Positions 25,324 through 33,454 of a stretch of 64,000 bases of DNA are shown here, piece by piece (within the stretch, counting starts at the first letter, position 1; every line of letters begins with the position of its first letter). Made by a program: the position numbers and the translations under genes. The notes under the pieces were generated by a model. It ran no database searches and was not told the DNA's origin. It saw nothing but the letters and a program-made list of their open reading frames with translations. Origin of the DNA: CAZMGV01 sp964621525 [NCBI: uncultured bacterium] (lineage in GTDB: Bacteria > JAGRBM01); the NCBI GenBank assembly GCA_964621525.1, contig CAZUMS010000015.1, forward strand, positions 1-64,000, given 5' to 3'.

Positions 25324-26861
25324 GCGGCCGCAAGCGGCAGACAGGCCGGGAAGGGGCCCCTCCGGAAACGGAGGGCGCCGCTTCGGGCGCAACCGCAGGG
25401 ATCCCCCTGTGGGCGCTGGCGGGGACGGCGTTCTTCACCGGCTTCTCGGTGCTGCTGATCGAAATCGCCGGTCCGAGGCTCCTCGCGCCGTACCTGGGCG
25501 ACTCTCTCTATACATGGTCCACGACCATCGCGGTCGTTCTCGGGGCGATGGCACTGGGCTATATCGCGGGCGGCTGGCTTTCCGACCGGCGTCCCGACGC
25601 CCGGACGTTTTTCGCCGTAGTGCTGGCGGGCGGGTTTCTCGCGGCGCTCGTGCCGGGCCTCGCCCGGGTGGCGCTTTCCGATGACCTGTCGAAAATGTCC
25701 CCCTCCGCCGGGACGCTGCGCATGTGTCTCATCCTGTTCGCACCGGCGTGTCTCGTTCTCGCCATGAGCTGGCCGTTCGCCGTACGGCTCGTGTTCGAGT
25801 CCGGAGAGACCCTGGGCCGCCGGGCGGGGATCGTGGGGAGCGCCTCCACGCTCGGCTCCATCGCCGGGGCCGTGTCGGGCGGCTGGTGGCTTGTGCCGTC
25901 CTACGGGCTCCGGGTGAGCTTCTGGATCGCGGCGGCGATACCGGTGCTGATCGGCTTCGCGGGTCTTGTGCTGCGGGCGAAGGGCGGCACGCGGCCCGTG
26001 GCGGAGATCCTCGCCGCCGCGGCGCTCGGACTCGCCGCCGTCCCCGAAGAAGCTCCGGCTTCGGACGTCATTCACCGCGAGCACACCTTCTACCACCGCA
26101 TCGACATCGTCGAGGAAGGTTCGATGCGGTATCTCAAGCTGAACTCGACCTACGAGGGCGGCCGCGACTCGGAAACCGGCGAGCTTGCGTTCGACTACCT
26201 CAAATACTGGCCGCTTATGCTGGACTCGGCGCGCCCGCCGGAAAAGCTCCTGTTCCTCGGCGCGGGGGCCTATTCGCTGCCGGGATACCTGTACGAGCGT
26301 AACCCCGGTGCGGAATTCACCGTCGTCGACATCGACCCGAGGCTGCACGACATCGCCGCCCTCTATTTCGAGGCGGACAATATCGACCATCTCGTGAAGG
26401 TGTCGGGCGATGCCCGCCGGTTCCTGATGAACGACACGAACCGGTACGACGCCATCTTCGGGGACACCTACCACGGCATCAACCGGGTGCCGCCGCACCT
26501 CACGACGGTGGAATATTTCCGGCTCGTGAAGGCGCGGCTGACGCCTTCAGGGCGGTTTCTCGTGAACATCATCGGCGCGCGGGAGGGCGAGGGCGCACGG
26601 CTCCCCGGGGGCGTCGTCTCAGCCCTGCGGGACGTGTTCCCGGTCGTCCGGGTGTTCGCGACGCGGACCTATGACAGCAAGCTGCCCCAGAACCTGATGA
26701 TTCTGGCCGCGAACGGACCGGTGGATCTGGAGGCGGACGAGCGGACGGCTCCGTTTGTCCGCAAGGAGATCGAGTGGGCCGTCACGGAGCCGGCGTTCAC
26801 CGACGATCATGCGCCCGTCGACTACCTCTCGGCGCGGCTCATTCGTGCCTGGGGGCGATAG
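25320..26861 (+). CDS. Membrane-anchored spermidine synthase-like protein
   Basis: 513 residues, GTG start overlapping the htrA stop (GTGA). The N-terminal half has about seven membrane helices (WALAGTAFFTGFSVLLIEIA, TTIAVVLGAMALGYIAGGWL and following), the transporter-like half of fused MFS/spermidine synthases. The C-terminal half (about 265-513) is a Rossmann methyltransferase/aminopropyltransferase fold (LLFLGAGAYSLPGYLYERNP, FTVVDIDPRLHD, FGDTYHGINRVPPHLTTVEY). The D-to-polyamine catalytic motif of true spermidine synthases is not obvious, so the substrate is open. Confidence 0.85.
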   Translation: MSGRKRQTGREGAPPETEGAASGATAGIPLWALAGTAFFTGFSVLLIEIAGPRLLAPYLGDSLYTWSTTIAVVLGAMALGYIAGGWLSDRRPDARTFFAVVLAGGFLAALVPGLARVALSDDLSKMSPSAGTLRMCLILFAPACLVLAMSWPFAVRLVFESGETLGRRAGIVGSASTLGSIAGAVSGGWWLVPSYGLRVSFWIAAAIPVLIGFAGLVLRAKGGTRPVAEILAAAALGLAAVPEEAPASDVIHREHTFYHRIDIVEEGSMRYLKLNSTYEGGRDSETGELAFDYLKYWPLMLDSARPPEKLLFLGAGAYSLPGYLYERNPGAEFTVVDIDPRLHDIAALYFEADNIDHLVKVSGDARRFLMNDTNRYDAIFGDTYHGINRVPPHLTTVEYFRLVKARLTPSGRFLVNIIGAREGEGARLPGGVVSALRDVFPVVRVFATRTYDSKLPQNLMILAANGPVDLEADERTAPFVRKEIEWAVTEPAFTDDHAPVDYLSARLIRAWGR

Positions 26862-26864
26862 CCT

Positions 26865-27821
26865 GTGGTCCGGAAGTCCCCGCTGCTGAAGGCTGTCCTG
26901 CTCGGCGCCGTGCTCGTTACCGGATCGGGTTTTTCGAGCTGCGGGGAGAAACCCCGCCAGCCGCCGGCCGCTTCCCCGGTGCAGGACAAGGCGGCGGATT
27001 CCACAGCCTGGGCCGAAGCCCTGTGGCTCGATTCGATGGGCCCCCGCCCCGTGGGCCGGGTGGACCGGCTGGAGGTTCTGGAAAAAATCGCCGCACGGTT
27101 CCGTGAATACGGGGCGCAGGCCGAGGTCCGCCGGTTCCGGCTGCCGGAGTCGACGCCACACTGGGGCGGCCGGGAGTTCGCCAATCTCGTGGCCCGGACC
27201 GGTCCCGTCTGCCGGGACACAATCCTGCTCGGGGCCCACTGGGATACCCGGGAGACGTCGGACGAGGATCCCGATCCCAGGAAGCGGGAGATGGTCGTGC
27301 CCGGCTTCAACGACGGGACGAGCGGCGTCGCCCTGCTTCTGGATCTTGCCCGGAAATGGGGGAAGGCGGAAAACCTTCCGTTCGGTATCGAATTTGTGCT
27401 GTTCGACGCCGAGGAAGGCATCAAGGGAACGGATCTCTACTTTACCGGCTCCAAGCAGTTCGCCGCGGCCCTCACGCCGCCGGATATCGCCTGTTACAAG
27501 GCGGCCGTCGTGTTCGACATGGTGGCCGACCGGGACTACCGGGTTTTCGCCGAGCAGCTATCGTACAGCGCGAACCGCTGGATCTACGAGGAACTGTATG
27601 CCCATGGCGACCCCAAGGTCTTCAGCCCGTCGCCGGACCGGATCATTTATGACGACCATCTGCCGCTGCTGGCACGGGGAATCCCGTCGGCACTCGTGAT
27701 CGATCTCGACTATCCGGCCTGGCACACACGCGCCGATACCCGGCAGAACTGCTCGCCGGAGAGCCTCCAGATGACGGCCGACATGGCGGACCGGTGGCTG
27801 GAAAAACGGGCGGGTCGCTGA
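26865..27821 (+). CDS. M28-family metallopeptidase / glutaminyl cyclase-like lipoprotein
   Basis: 318 residues. Leader with a lipobox-like end (GSGFSSC), so probably lipid-anchored. M28 zinc ligands visible: GAHWDTRE (His), PGFNDGTSG (bridging Asp), FDAEEG (Glu pair), VFDMVAD (Asp), YPAWHTRAD (His). The spacing and the YPAWHT ending resemble glutaminyl-peptide cyclotransferases as much as aminopeptidases. GTG start three bases after the preceding stop; likely one transcript with htrA. Confidence 0.85.
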   Translation: MVRKSPLLKAVLLGAVLVTGSGFSSCGEKPRQPPAASPVQDKAADSTAWAEALWLDSMGPRPVGRVDRLEVLEKIAARFREYGAQAEVRRFRLPESTPHWGGREFANLVARTGPVCRDTILLGAHWDTRETSDEDPDPRKREMVVPGFNDGTSGVALLLDLARKWGKAENLPFGIEFVLFDAEEGIKGTDLYFTGSKQFAAALTPPDIACYKAAVVFDMVADRDYRVFAEQLSYSANRWIYEELYAHGDPKVFSPSPDRIIYDDHLPLLARGIPSALVIDLDYPAWHTRADTRQNCSPESLQMTADMADRWLEKRAGR

Positions 27822-27831
27822 ACGCCGGGAC

Positions 27832-28482
27832 TCAGCGGGCGCGGATGCCGGAGAACAGGGTGTCCACCAGCTCGTTCTTGATCCGCTCGAAATCTGCCGG
27901 GGAAGGCGACTTGAGCGGGCCGAGCACGAAGCCCGTCAGCACCGTTTCGATCATTCCGAAAAACAGGTAGGCGATCGTCCGGGTGTCCAGGTTCGCCCGG
28001 ATTTCCCTGGCGGTCTGGCCCTTCTTCAGCATGCCGTCCAGGATCGACATGGCCTGGACGAACACCTCGGTATTGGCAGTGGCGTAGAATTTCGAGCTCC
28101 GGGAGATCTCGAGGATGACGACTTCCATCATCTCGGGATTCAGGCGGTAGCCGTCCAGCATGTAGCTCACGATGGTCCGGAGCTTCTGCTCGAGCGGGAC
28201 GCCCGATTCGTCGATCCGTTTCAGGAAGGCGACGAACACGTTCCAGCGTTCGCCGAAGATCGAGTTCAGGACCTGTTCCTTGCTCTTGAAGTAGTGGTAG
28301 ACGAGGCCGTAGGCGACGCCGGCCTCTTCGGCGATGTCCGAGACGCGGCAGCCGTAGTAGCCTTTCTTGGCGAAGACCTTCACGGCCGCATCCAGAATGG
28401 CCTTGCGCTTCTCGAGCGTTCCGGCGCGGGGGCTGTGGGCTTCGGGCTTGGTCCGTGTCTTGCGGCGGGCGTTGGCTTTCAT
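27832..28482 (-). CDS. TetR-family regulator
   Basis: 216 residues: basic N-terminal tail, HTH at about 25-72 (ILDAAVKVFAKKGYYGCRVS, AEEAGVAYGLVYHYFKSKEQ), then a C-terminal domain (AIAYLFFGMIETVLTGFVLG-like segment) of the type found in fatty-acid-responsive TetR proteins. No obvious adjacent target: the left neighbour is convergent and the right one is yacG. Palindrome at 28529-28548 is the likely operator. Confidence 0.88.
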   Translation of the reverse strand: MKANARRKTRTKPEAHSPRAGTLEKRKAILDAAVKVFAKKGYYGCRVSDIAEEAGVAYGLVYHYFKSKEQVLNSIFGERWNVFVAFLKRIDESGVPLEQKLRTIVSYMLDGYRLNPEMMEVVILEISRSSKFYATANTEVFVQAMSILDGMLKKGQTAREIRANLDTRTIAYLFFGMIETVLTGFVLGPLKSPSPADFERIKNELVDTLFSGIRAR

Positions 28483-28528
28483 TGGGTATCCCGGATCTCT
28501 CCGGACCTCTTGGCGGGGCGCTCCGGTC

Positions 28529-28548
28529 GATTGATCCGTCAGTCAATC
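28529..28548. promoter_or_regulatory. TetR-type operator candidate
   Basis: gattga (28529-28534) and tcaatc (28543-28548) arms with an 8-base spacer, 47 bases upstream of the TetR start. Read on the minus strand it gives TTGACTGACGGATCAA, a pattern common for TetR operators of lipid-metabolism regulators. Confidence 0.55.
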
Positions 28549-28627
28549 AGTGAACGGCTCCGGGGGTGACTGTCAAGCCCGGACCGGCGTTGCCGGGCCC
28601 TCTCTTTTCCCGGCGGCGGGAGTTATG

Positions 28628-28873
28628 ATGGCAGGGCTCATGACGATCACCTGTCCCAAGTGCCGCAAGGAATTCGAGCGCGATGGCGCGGGGTGCTTCC
28701 CCTTCTGTTCGAAACGGTGCCAGCAGCTCGACTTCGGCGCCTGGATGACCGGGCAGTACCGGGTGGCGGCAGGACCGGCGGCGCTGGACGATGAGGACAG
28801 CGGCGACGGAGCGGTGAGGCGCCCTGAGGACGGCGGGGGCGAGGATGAGGGAGGCGGCTACGGCTACCAGTAA
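28628..28873 (+). CDS. yacG: DNA gyrase inhibitor YacG
   Basis: 81 residues. Zinc-binding CPKC at about 9-12 and CSKRC at about 28-32, followed by QQLDFGAWMTGQYRV: the YacG/DUF329 pattern. Start at 28628 is best placed for GGGAG at 28618-28622 (ATGs at 28625 and 28640 are too near and too far). YacG binds GyrB and blocks DNA binding. The acidic C-terminal tail is longer than usual. Confidence 0.9.
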   Translation: MAGLMTITCPKCRKEFERDGAGCFPFCSKRCQQLDFGAWMTGQYRVAAGPAALDDEDSGDGAVRRPEDGGGEDEGGGYGYQ

Positions 28874-28905
28874 TCCGGCCTCTCACGGGATGACAGAACC
28901 GGCTC

Positions 28906-29658
28906 ATGGATCCTGCTGAAACCCCTCCCGGTCCGGCGAAGCCGCCGGAACTGGACATCGACGCGCTCCTTCGGCGGCCGCCGAAACCCGAGCGCAAGAA
29001 ACGCGACTGGATGTTCTGGATCGTCGTGATGAACATCGGCGTCTGGGGCCTGTATTTCATCATTACGATGGCCATGCCCGGCGGGAAGATGGGGAAGCCG
29101 ATGCACCCGCTGGATCCCGCCGCCGACTGGGAAACGGATTTCTCCCAGGGCTGCGGAGAGAACCGTGCCCGGGTGGGGGCGCTCTGTATCGACCGCTACG
29201 AATTCCCGAACCGGCCGGGTGAAGTGCCGGCGGCTTTCGACGAGGCCGAGGCGGCGCAGGCCGCCTGCGCCTCGGAAGGCGGCCGGCTCTGCACGGTGGA
29301 AGAGTTCAAGGCAGGGTGCAGCGCGCCACGGGCGACCGGGGATTTTTCGGTAAGCGCCACGGAGCTCGCCTGCAACGTGATCTCCCGGTACTCGGACCGG
29401 GGCGTCCGGCCGGTGCCTTCCGGGCAGATGTCCGGCTGCATGACGCGCAAGGGCCTTTATGACGTGATCGGGAACCTCGCCGAATGGGTCCGGACGGACG
29501 GAGGATTCGGGCTCATGGGCGGAAGTTACGCCGTCCGGGTGGGGGCCTTCACGAACTGCCGCACGGTCTGGCCGGCGGGGCCAGGAGCGAACCCGGGGAC
29601 GAGGGGCGCGCGCTGCTGCCGGGATGCGCCGCCGCTGCCGGCAGCCGCTCCGGGCTGA
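28906..29658 (+). CDS. Membrane-anchored SUMF1/FGE-fold protein
   Basis: 250 residues. Proline-rich cytoplasmic N-terminus, one membrane helix at about 36-56 (MFWIVVMNIGVWGLYFIITM), then a compact formylglycine-generating-enzyme-like fold: CIDRYEFPNRPGEVP, GGRLCTVEEFKAGC, KGLYDVIGNLAEWV, GGSYAVR, GARCC. About eight cysteines suggest disulfides in the periplasm. Domain is shorter than true FGE, and the catalytic cysteine pair cannot be confirmed; a binding or structural role is as likely as catalysis. Confidence 0.75.
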   Translation: MDPAETPPGPAKPPELDIDALLRRPPKPERKKRDWMFWIVVMNIGVWGLYFIITMAMPGGKMGKPMHPLDPAADWETDFSQGCGENRARVGALCIDRYEFPNRPGEVPAAFDEAEAAQAACASEGGRLCTVEEFKAGCSAPRATGDFSVSATELACNVISRYSDRGVRPVPSGQMSGCMTRKGLYDVIGNLAEWVRTDGGFGLMGGSYAVRVGAFTNCRTVWPAGPGANPGTRGARCCRDAPPLPAAAPG

Positions 29659-29662
29659 GCCC

Positions 29663-30328
29663 CTACCGCCTGCGCTTGCGCTTCCTGAACACCGGGGCGA
29701 GGGCGAGCCCTGCCGCAAACCCGCCGAGGTGGGCTGCATAGGCGACGCCCGGTTCACCGGTGGACATCATCGTGCCCACGAGCTGCACAACCATCCAGCC
29801 GGCGATGAAGACGAGCGCCGGTACCCGCATCGGTACCAGAATCACGATGATCGGAATGAACGACCGGATGACGGCCTTCGGATAGTAGAGGGCGTAGGCG
29901 GCGAGAACGCCGGAGATGGCGCCGCTCGCCCCGACGAGCGGAAGCCGGTTCGCCGGCTCCATGGCATGGTAGGCGAAGACCGAGAACAGGCCGCAGATCA
30001 GGTAAAAGAACAGGAACCTCCACCGGCCCTGACCTTCTTCCACGTTGTCGCCGAAGACCCCGAGAAACCAGGCGTTGCCGAGGGTGTGAAGCACGCCGTC
30101 ATGCAGGAAGATCGAGGTCAGCGGCGTCGCCAGTACGGTCAGGTCCGGTGACGGGGTGACGAGATTCGCCGTCCACTGGCTGGACGTATATCCCCAGGTG
30201 GTGAGCACCTGTTCGTAGCGGCCGGAGAAAAAGCGCGACCAGACGAAGATTCCCATGTTCACGGCGATCAGGAGAACCGTGACGGCCGGAAACCGGCGGC
30301 TCGGCTGTTCGTCGCGCCAGGGGATCAA
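29663..30328 (-). CDS. Rhomboid-family intramembrane serine protease
   Basis: 221 residues, six or seven membrane helices. Catalytic Ser in GASGAISG (about 132-139) and His in AHLGGFAAG (about 196); the HTLGNAWFLGVFGDNVE segment supplies the oxyanion Asn/His of helix 2. Cleaves membrane proteins within the bilayer. Seven bases downstream of the CtpA-type protease and probably cotranscribed. Confidence 0.92.
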   Translation of the reverse strand: MIPWRDEQPSRRFPAVTVLLIAVNMGIFVWSRFFSGRYEQVLTTWGYTSSQWTANLVTPSPDLTVLATPLTSIFLHDGVLHTLGNAWFLGVFGDNVEEGQGRWRFLFFYLICGLFSVFAYHAMEPANRLPLVGASGAISGVLAAYALYYPKAVIRSFIPIIVILVPMRVPALVFIAGWMVVQLVGTMMSTGEPGVAYAAHLGGFAAGLALAPVFRKRKRRR

Positions 30329-30334
30329 GGCGGG

Positions 30335-33208
30335 TCAGGGGGTGCGGCGGGACGGGGTTTCCCGCTGGGCCGTCGGGGTTGCGGGCGGAACGGGGCCGTC
30401 CGTCTGCCAGACGGTGAAGCTCTGGACCGACGAAAGATTGGCCGTATCCCGGGCCACGATGAGCATCCGGTTCAGGCCGGGCTTGATCGGGATCTTCACG
30501 TTGAAGGGGTACTTGTCGAGCTTCATCTGCCCTGCCTGCTCGAAAGAGTAATAGAACGACTTGCGACCGTTCACCATGATGAACACGTCCCGGACCGTCG
30601 AGTCGTCGATCACCTCGCCGCTCACCTTGAAGCTGCGCTCGTTCACGGTAGTGCCGGCGTTCACCTGCTGCTCGATCTGGATAACGGGTGCGGAGAGCGA
30701 GATCTGCTTGCCGGTCACGGCCCCGTCGCGGGCCCCGGCGGCCGGGCCGATGGAGACAGGCATCTCGATGTCGGAGCTGAGTTCCACCGGGAAGTTGGCG
30801 TCTGAAACCCTTAGCGGGATGACGATCTTCGGTTCGACAAAGTCCTTCGAGATGCGGACCGGTACGGCGATGCTGTCCGAGGCGCCCGCCTTGAGGTTCT
30901 TCACCGTGTAGCGGCTGCCGGACTGGCCGACCTCGACGAGCTGGCCGGACTTGGACCGGAACTGGACGAAGGCCCGTTCGGAATCCCCCTTGCCGGTGTT
31001 CTTCAGTTTCGCCGACAGGACGATGGTCTCGCCCGGTTCGATCAGGCCGTCTCCGTCGCCCCTGGCGAGGGGGTTCGTCTGGGTGCTGTCGGTCAGCGAA
31101 TAAACGAGCTCGAAGCGCGGCGCCGGGGCCTTGGCGATGGACACCGGAAGGCCGGTTTCGAAAATCTTCTCGCTTTCCCCGGCTTCGAACACGACGTTGA
31201 CGAATTCGCTCCAGCTCGAAAGACCGTGCCCGAGGGTCACGGGGATTTTCTTTTCGGCCGTGGCGCCGGGGGCGAGGCGGCCGAAGAGGAACTCCTGGTT
31301 GTTCAGGAATCCGTTTTCCGCCGTCGTGTAGGCGTGCAGCCGGTAGAGCATCGACTGGGAGCGGTTCGTGACCCGGAGATTCAGGTAGTTCTTCCGGCCC
31401 GAAACGGCGGCCGGCATGGTCGCGCCCTTTTCGTCCTGAACGGTGAGGGCCACGTCGAGACTGATGCCGCTGCGGACCGTGGGCCCGAGGGACCAGTCGA
31501 GGCCGGACTTCGTGAGGGCCTTGTCGATGAGGGCCGCCTGGGTTTTCGAGGTCTTCCGGATCGTTCCGCGGGCGCTCTCCAGGAACTGCGGGCCGTTCGG
31601 CGAGCCGCCCTCGGAGATCATCTGGCGGGCGAGCTGCACGGGGAAATCCTTTGCGAGGTCGGCCTTCATCCGTTCGGTGCTGGAATACGGCTTGCTCGGG
31701 TCCTCGTCGGTGACTTCGTCTTCGTCCTTCAGCTGGCCGGGCTCGAGCAGGTACTCCGTCTCGATGGAGGGCAGATCGGCGGGAGCCGGAGCCTTCTCCT
31801 GGCTGCCTGGCTGCGCGAGGTGGTTGTCGAGGTCCACTTCCCGGTAGGGGCGCTGGTGGGCCCGGAGACGGACTTCCTCCGGCGCGACGACGATCGGGTT
31901 CAGCTGGATATTAGGCGTCACGCCGACGTTCTGGATCGAGACGTCGCCGGGGGTGAGGTACTGCTGCACGGTCAGCTTGAGCGCCGAACGGTCGGAGAGC
32001 GGAAAGACGTTCTGGACCGATCCCTTGCCGAAGGTCCGCTGGCCCATCACGAGGCCGCGGTTCTGGTTCCTGATGGCGCCCGCGATGATCTCGCTTGCGG
32101 AGGCCGAGCCCTCGTTCACGAGGACGACCAGCGGCAGGTCGCCGTATTTCTTGGCGAGCCCGGTCTTGGCGCGGGTCGATTTCGTGTGGCGGCCGTCCAC
32201 GGTCGTCACGATCACGCCCTGCTTGATGAACCGGTTGGCCAGCGCGGTGGCCTCGTCGAGCAGTCCGCCGGGGTTGTTCCGCAGGTCCATGACCGCGCCC
32301 TTCAGCGGCCTGTCGCCGAGCTGCTTCTGCAGGGTGTCCAGGGCCCGCTCCATGTCGATGGCGGTGTTCTCCTGGAAGCTCTTGATCTTCACGTAACCGA
32401 CGCCGTCGTCGAGCATCGCCGACTCGACGGCCTTCAGCTTGATCCGGTCGCGCGTCAGCGTGAGGTCGAACGGATCCAGCTTGCCCCGCAGGATTGTGAT
32501 CTTCACCTGCGTGTTGGCCGGGCCCCGGAGCCGCTTCACGGCGTCGTCCAGGGTCATGTTGTCGGTGGATTCGTCCTCGATCTTGGTGATCCGGTCGCCG
32601 GGGCGGATGCCCGCCTTGAACGCGGGGGTGTCGTCCACGGGGGAAATCACCGTGAGCTGGCTGTCCCGCATCTGGATCTGGATACCCAGGCCGCCGAACT
32701 CGCCCTGCGTCGCGACGACAAACTCCTCGTAGCTGTCGGGGTCCATGAGGCGGCTGTGGGGGTCGAGCGTCTCGAGGAAGCCGTTCACGGTCTCGTACTC
32801 GATCTTGGCCATCGGGATGTCGCTCTTCAGCGTCTTCTGGACGAAGGCGAGGACACCGCGGGAATGCTTGTAGTAGTCGTCGAAGGTGACGAGCCGGACC
32901 TGATCGACTTCCTTCGCCTGTGTGTTCATCTGGATCCGGTACCGGGTCGCACCTTTCACGAAGTCGCACCGGAACTCGGGCACGAACGCCTCGAGGTCCT
33001 TCATGGTGTTCTCGAAGGCCCGCTCGGGATCGAAGCGGCCCGGATCGATGTAGGATTCGGCGACGAACTTGAGGACGGTCTCGACGACGGCCGCCCGGCC
33101 GAGGTCGTAAGGCGTGCTTTCGACGCTCGCGGCGCGCGTCCCCTGGGCGGCAAACACTGCCGCGGCGAACATCGCAAGGAAGAGACGGATCAGATGGCGT
33201 GACTTCAA
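30335..33208 (-). CDS. C-terminal processing protease (S41) with long C-terminal extension
   Basis: 957 residues; most CtpA-type proteases are 400-550. Signal peptide about 1-26. N-terminal helical region, PDZ at about 165-245 (GLGIQIQMRDSQLTVISPVD, FKAGIRPGDRITKI), S41 core at about 260-440 with nucleophile Ser in NEGSASASEIIAGAI and general-base Lys in RTFGKGSVQ. Then about 480 residues: an acidic linker, a beta-rich region (DGDGLIEPGETIVLSAKLKN is a CARDB/NEW1-like signature) and a terminal Ig-like domain. The extension may dock substrates or the outer membrane. Confidence 0.92.
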   Translation of the reverse strand: MKSRHLIRLFLAMFAAAVFAAQGTRAASVESTPYDLGRAAVVETVLKFVAESYIDPGRFDPERAFENTMKDLEAFVPEFRCDFVKGATRYRIQMNTQAKEVDQVRLVTFDDYYKHSRGVLAFVQKTLKSDIPMAKIEYETVNGFLETLDPHSRLMDPDSYEEFVVATQGEFGGLGIQIQMRDSQLTVISPVDDTPAFKAGIRPGDRITKIEDESTDNMTLDDAVKRLRGPANTQVKITILRGKLDPFDLTLTRDRIKLKAVESAMLDDGVGYVKIKSFQENTAIDMERALDTLQKQLGDRPLKGAVMDLRNNPGGLLDEATALANRFIKQGVIVTTVDGRHTKSTRAKTGLAKKYGDLPLVVLVNEGSASASEIIAGAIRNQNRGLVMGQRTFGKGSVQNVFPLSDRSALKLTVQQYLTPGDVSIQNVGVTPNIQLNPIVVAPEEVRLRAHQRPYREVDLDNHLAQPGSQEKAPAPADLPSIETEYLLEPGQLKDEDEVTDEDPSKPYSSTERMKADLAKDFPVQLARQMISEGGSPNGPQFLESARGTIRKTSKTQAALIDKALTKSGLDWSLGPTVRSGISLDVALTVQDEKGATMPAAVSGRKNYLNLRVTNRSQSMLYRLHAYTTAENGFLNNQEFLFGRLAPGATAEKKIPVTLGHGLSSWSEFVNVVFEAGESEKIFETGLPVSIAKAPAPRFELVYSLTDSTQTNPLARGDGDGLIEPGETIVLSAKLKNTGKGDSERAFVQFRSKSGQLVEVGQSGSRYTVKNLKAGASDSIAVPVRISKDFVEPKIVIPLRVSDANFPVELSSDIEMPVSIGPAAGARDGAVTGKQISLSAPVIQIEQQVNAGTTVNERSFKVSGEVIDDSTVRDVFIMVNGRKSFYYSFEQAGQMKLDKYPFNVKIPIKPGLNRMLIVARDTANLSSVQSFTVWQTDGPVPPATPTAQRETPSRRTP

Positions 33209-33454
33209 CAGAGAACCTTTCCTGCCAGATGTCCGGGAGCAGCTCTCTCCCTCGCCGAACCCGATTCATCTGCCGCGGTATACCTCCCGGAAGACGGGCG
33301 AACCGCCATCACGGGGTATCGGGTTGTCGGATGAATTCTGTCCGGGCCTTTTACGCAGTTGTCCCGGAACCTTGGCCTGTCCGCAAGTCTAGTAATGATA
33401 GGCCTCCGGCGGCAACCGGAGGTAGTACCTTGCTGACCCCTGATTTACAGCGAT
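33209..33454. other. Spacer between priA and the S41 protease
   Basis: No gene seen. It contains a 7-bp perfect hairpin (cctccgg 33403-33409, ccggagg 33416-33422) that could slow minus-strand transcription leaving priA, but there is no T-run. Confidence 0.4.

Noticed and set aside
31226-33202. 658-codon plus-strand frame opposite the S41 protease
   Set aside because: Antisense shadow; the protease on the minus strand has all catalytic motifs.
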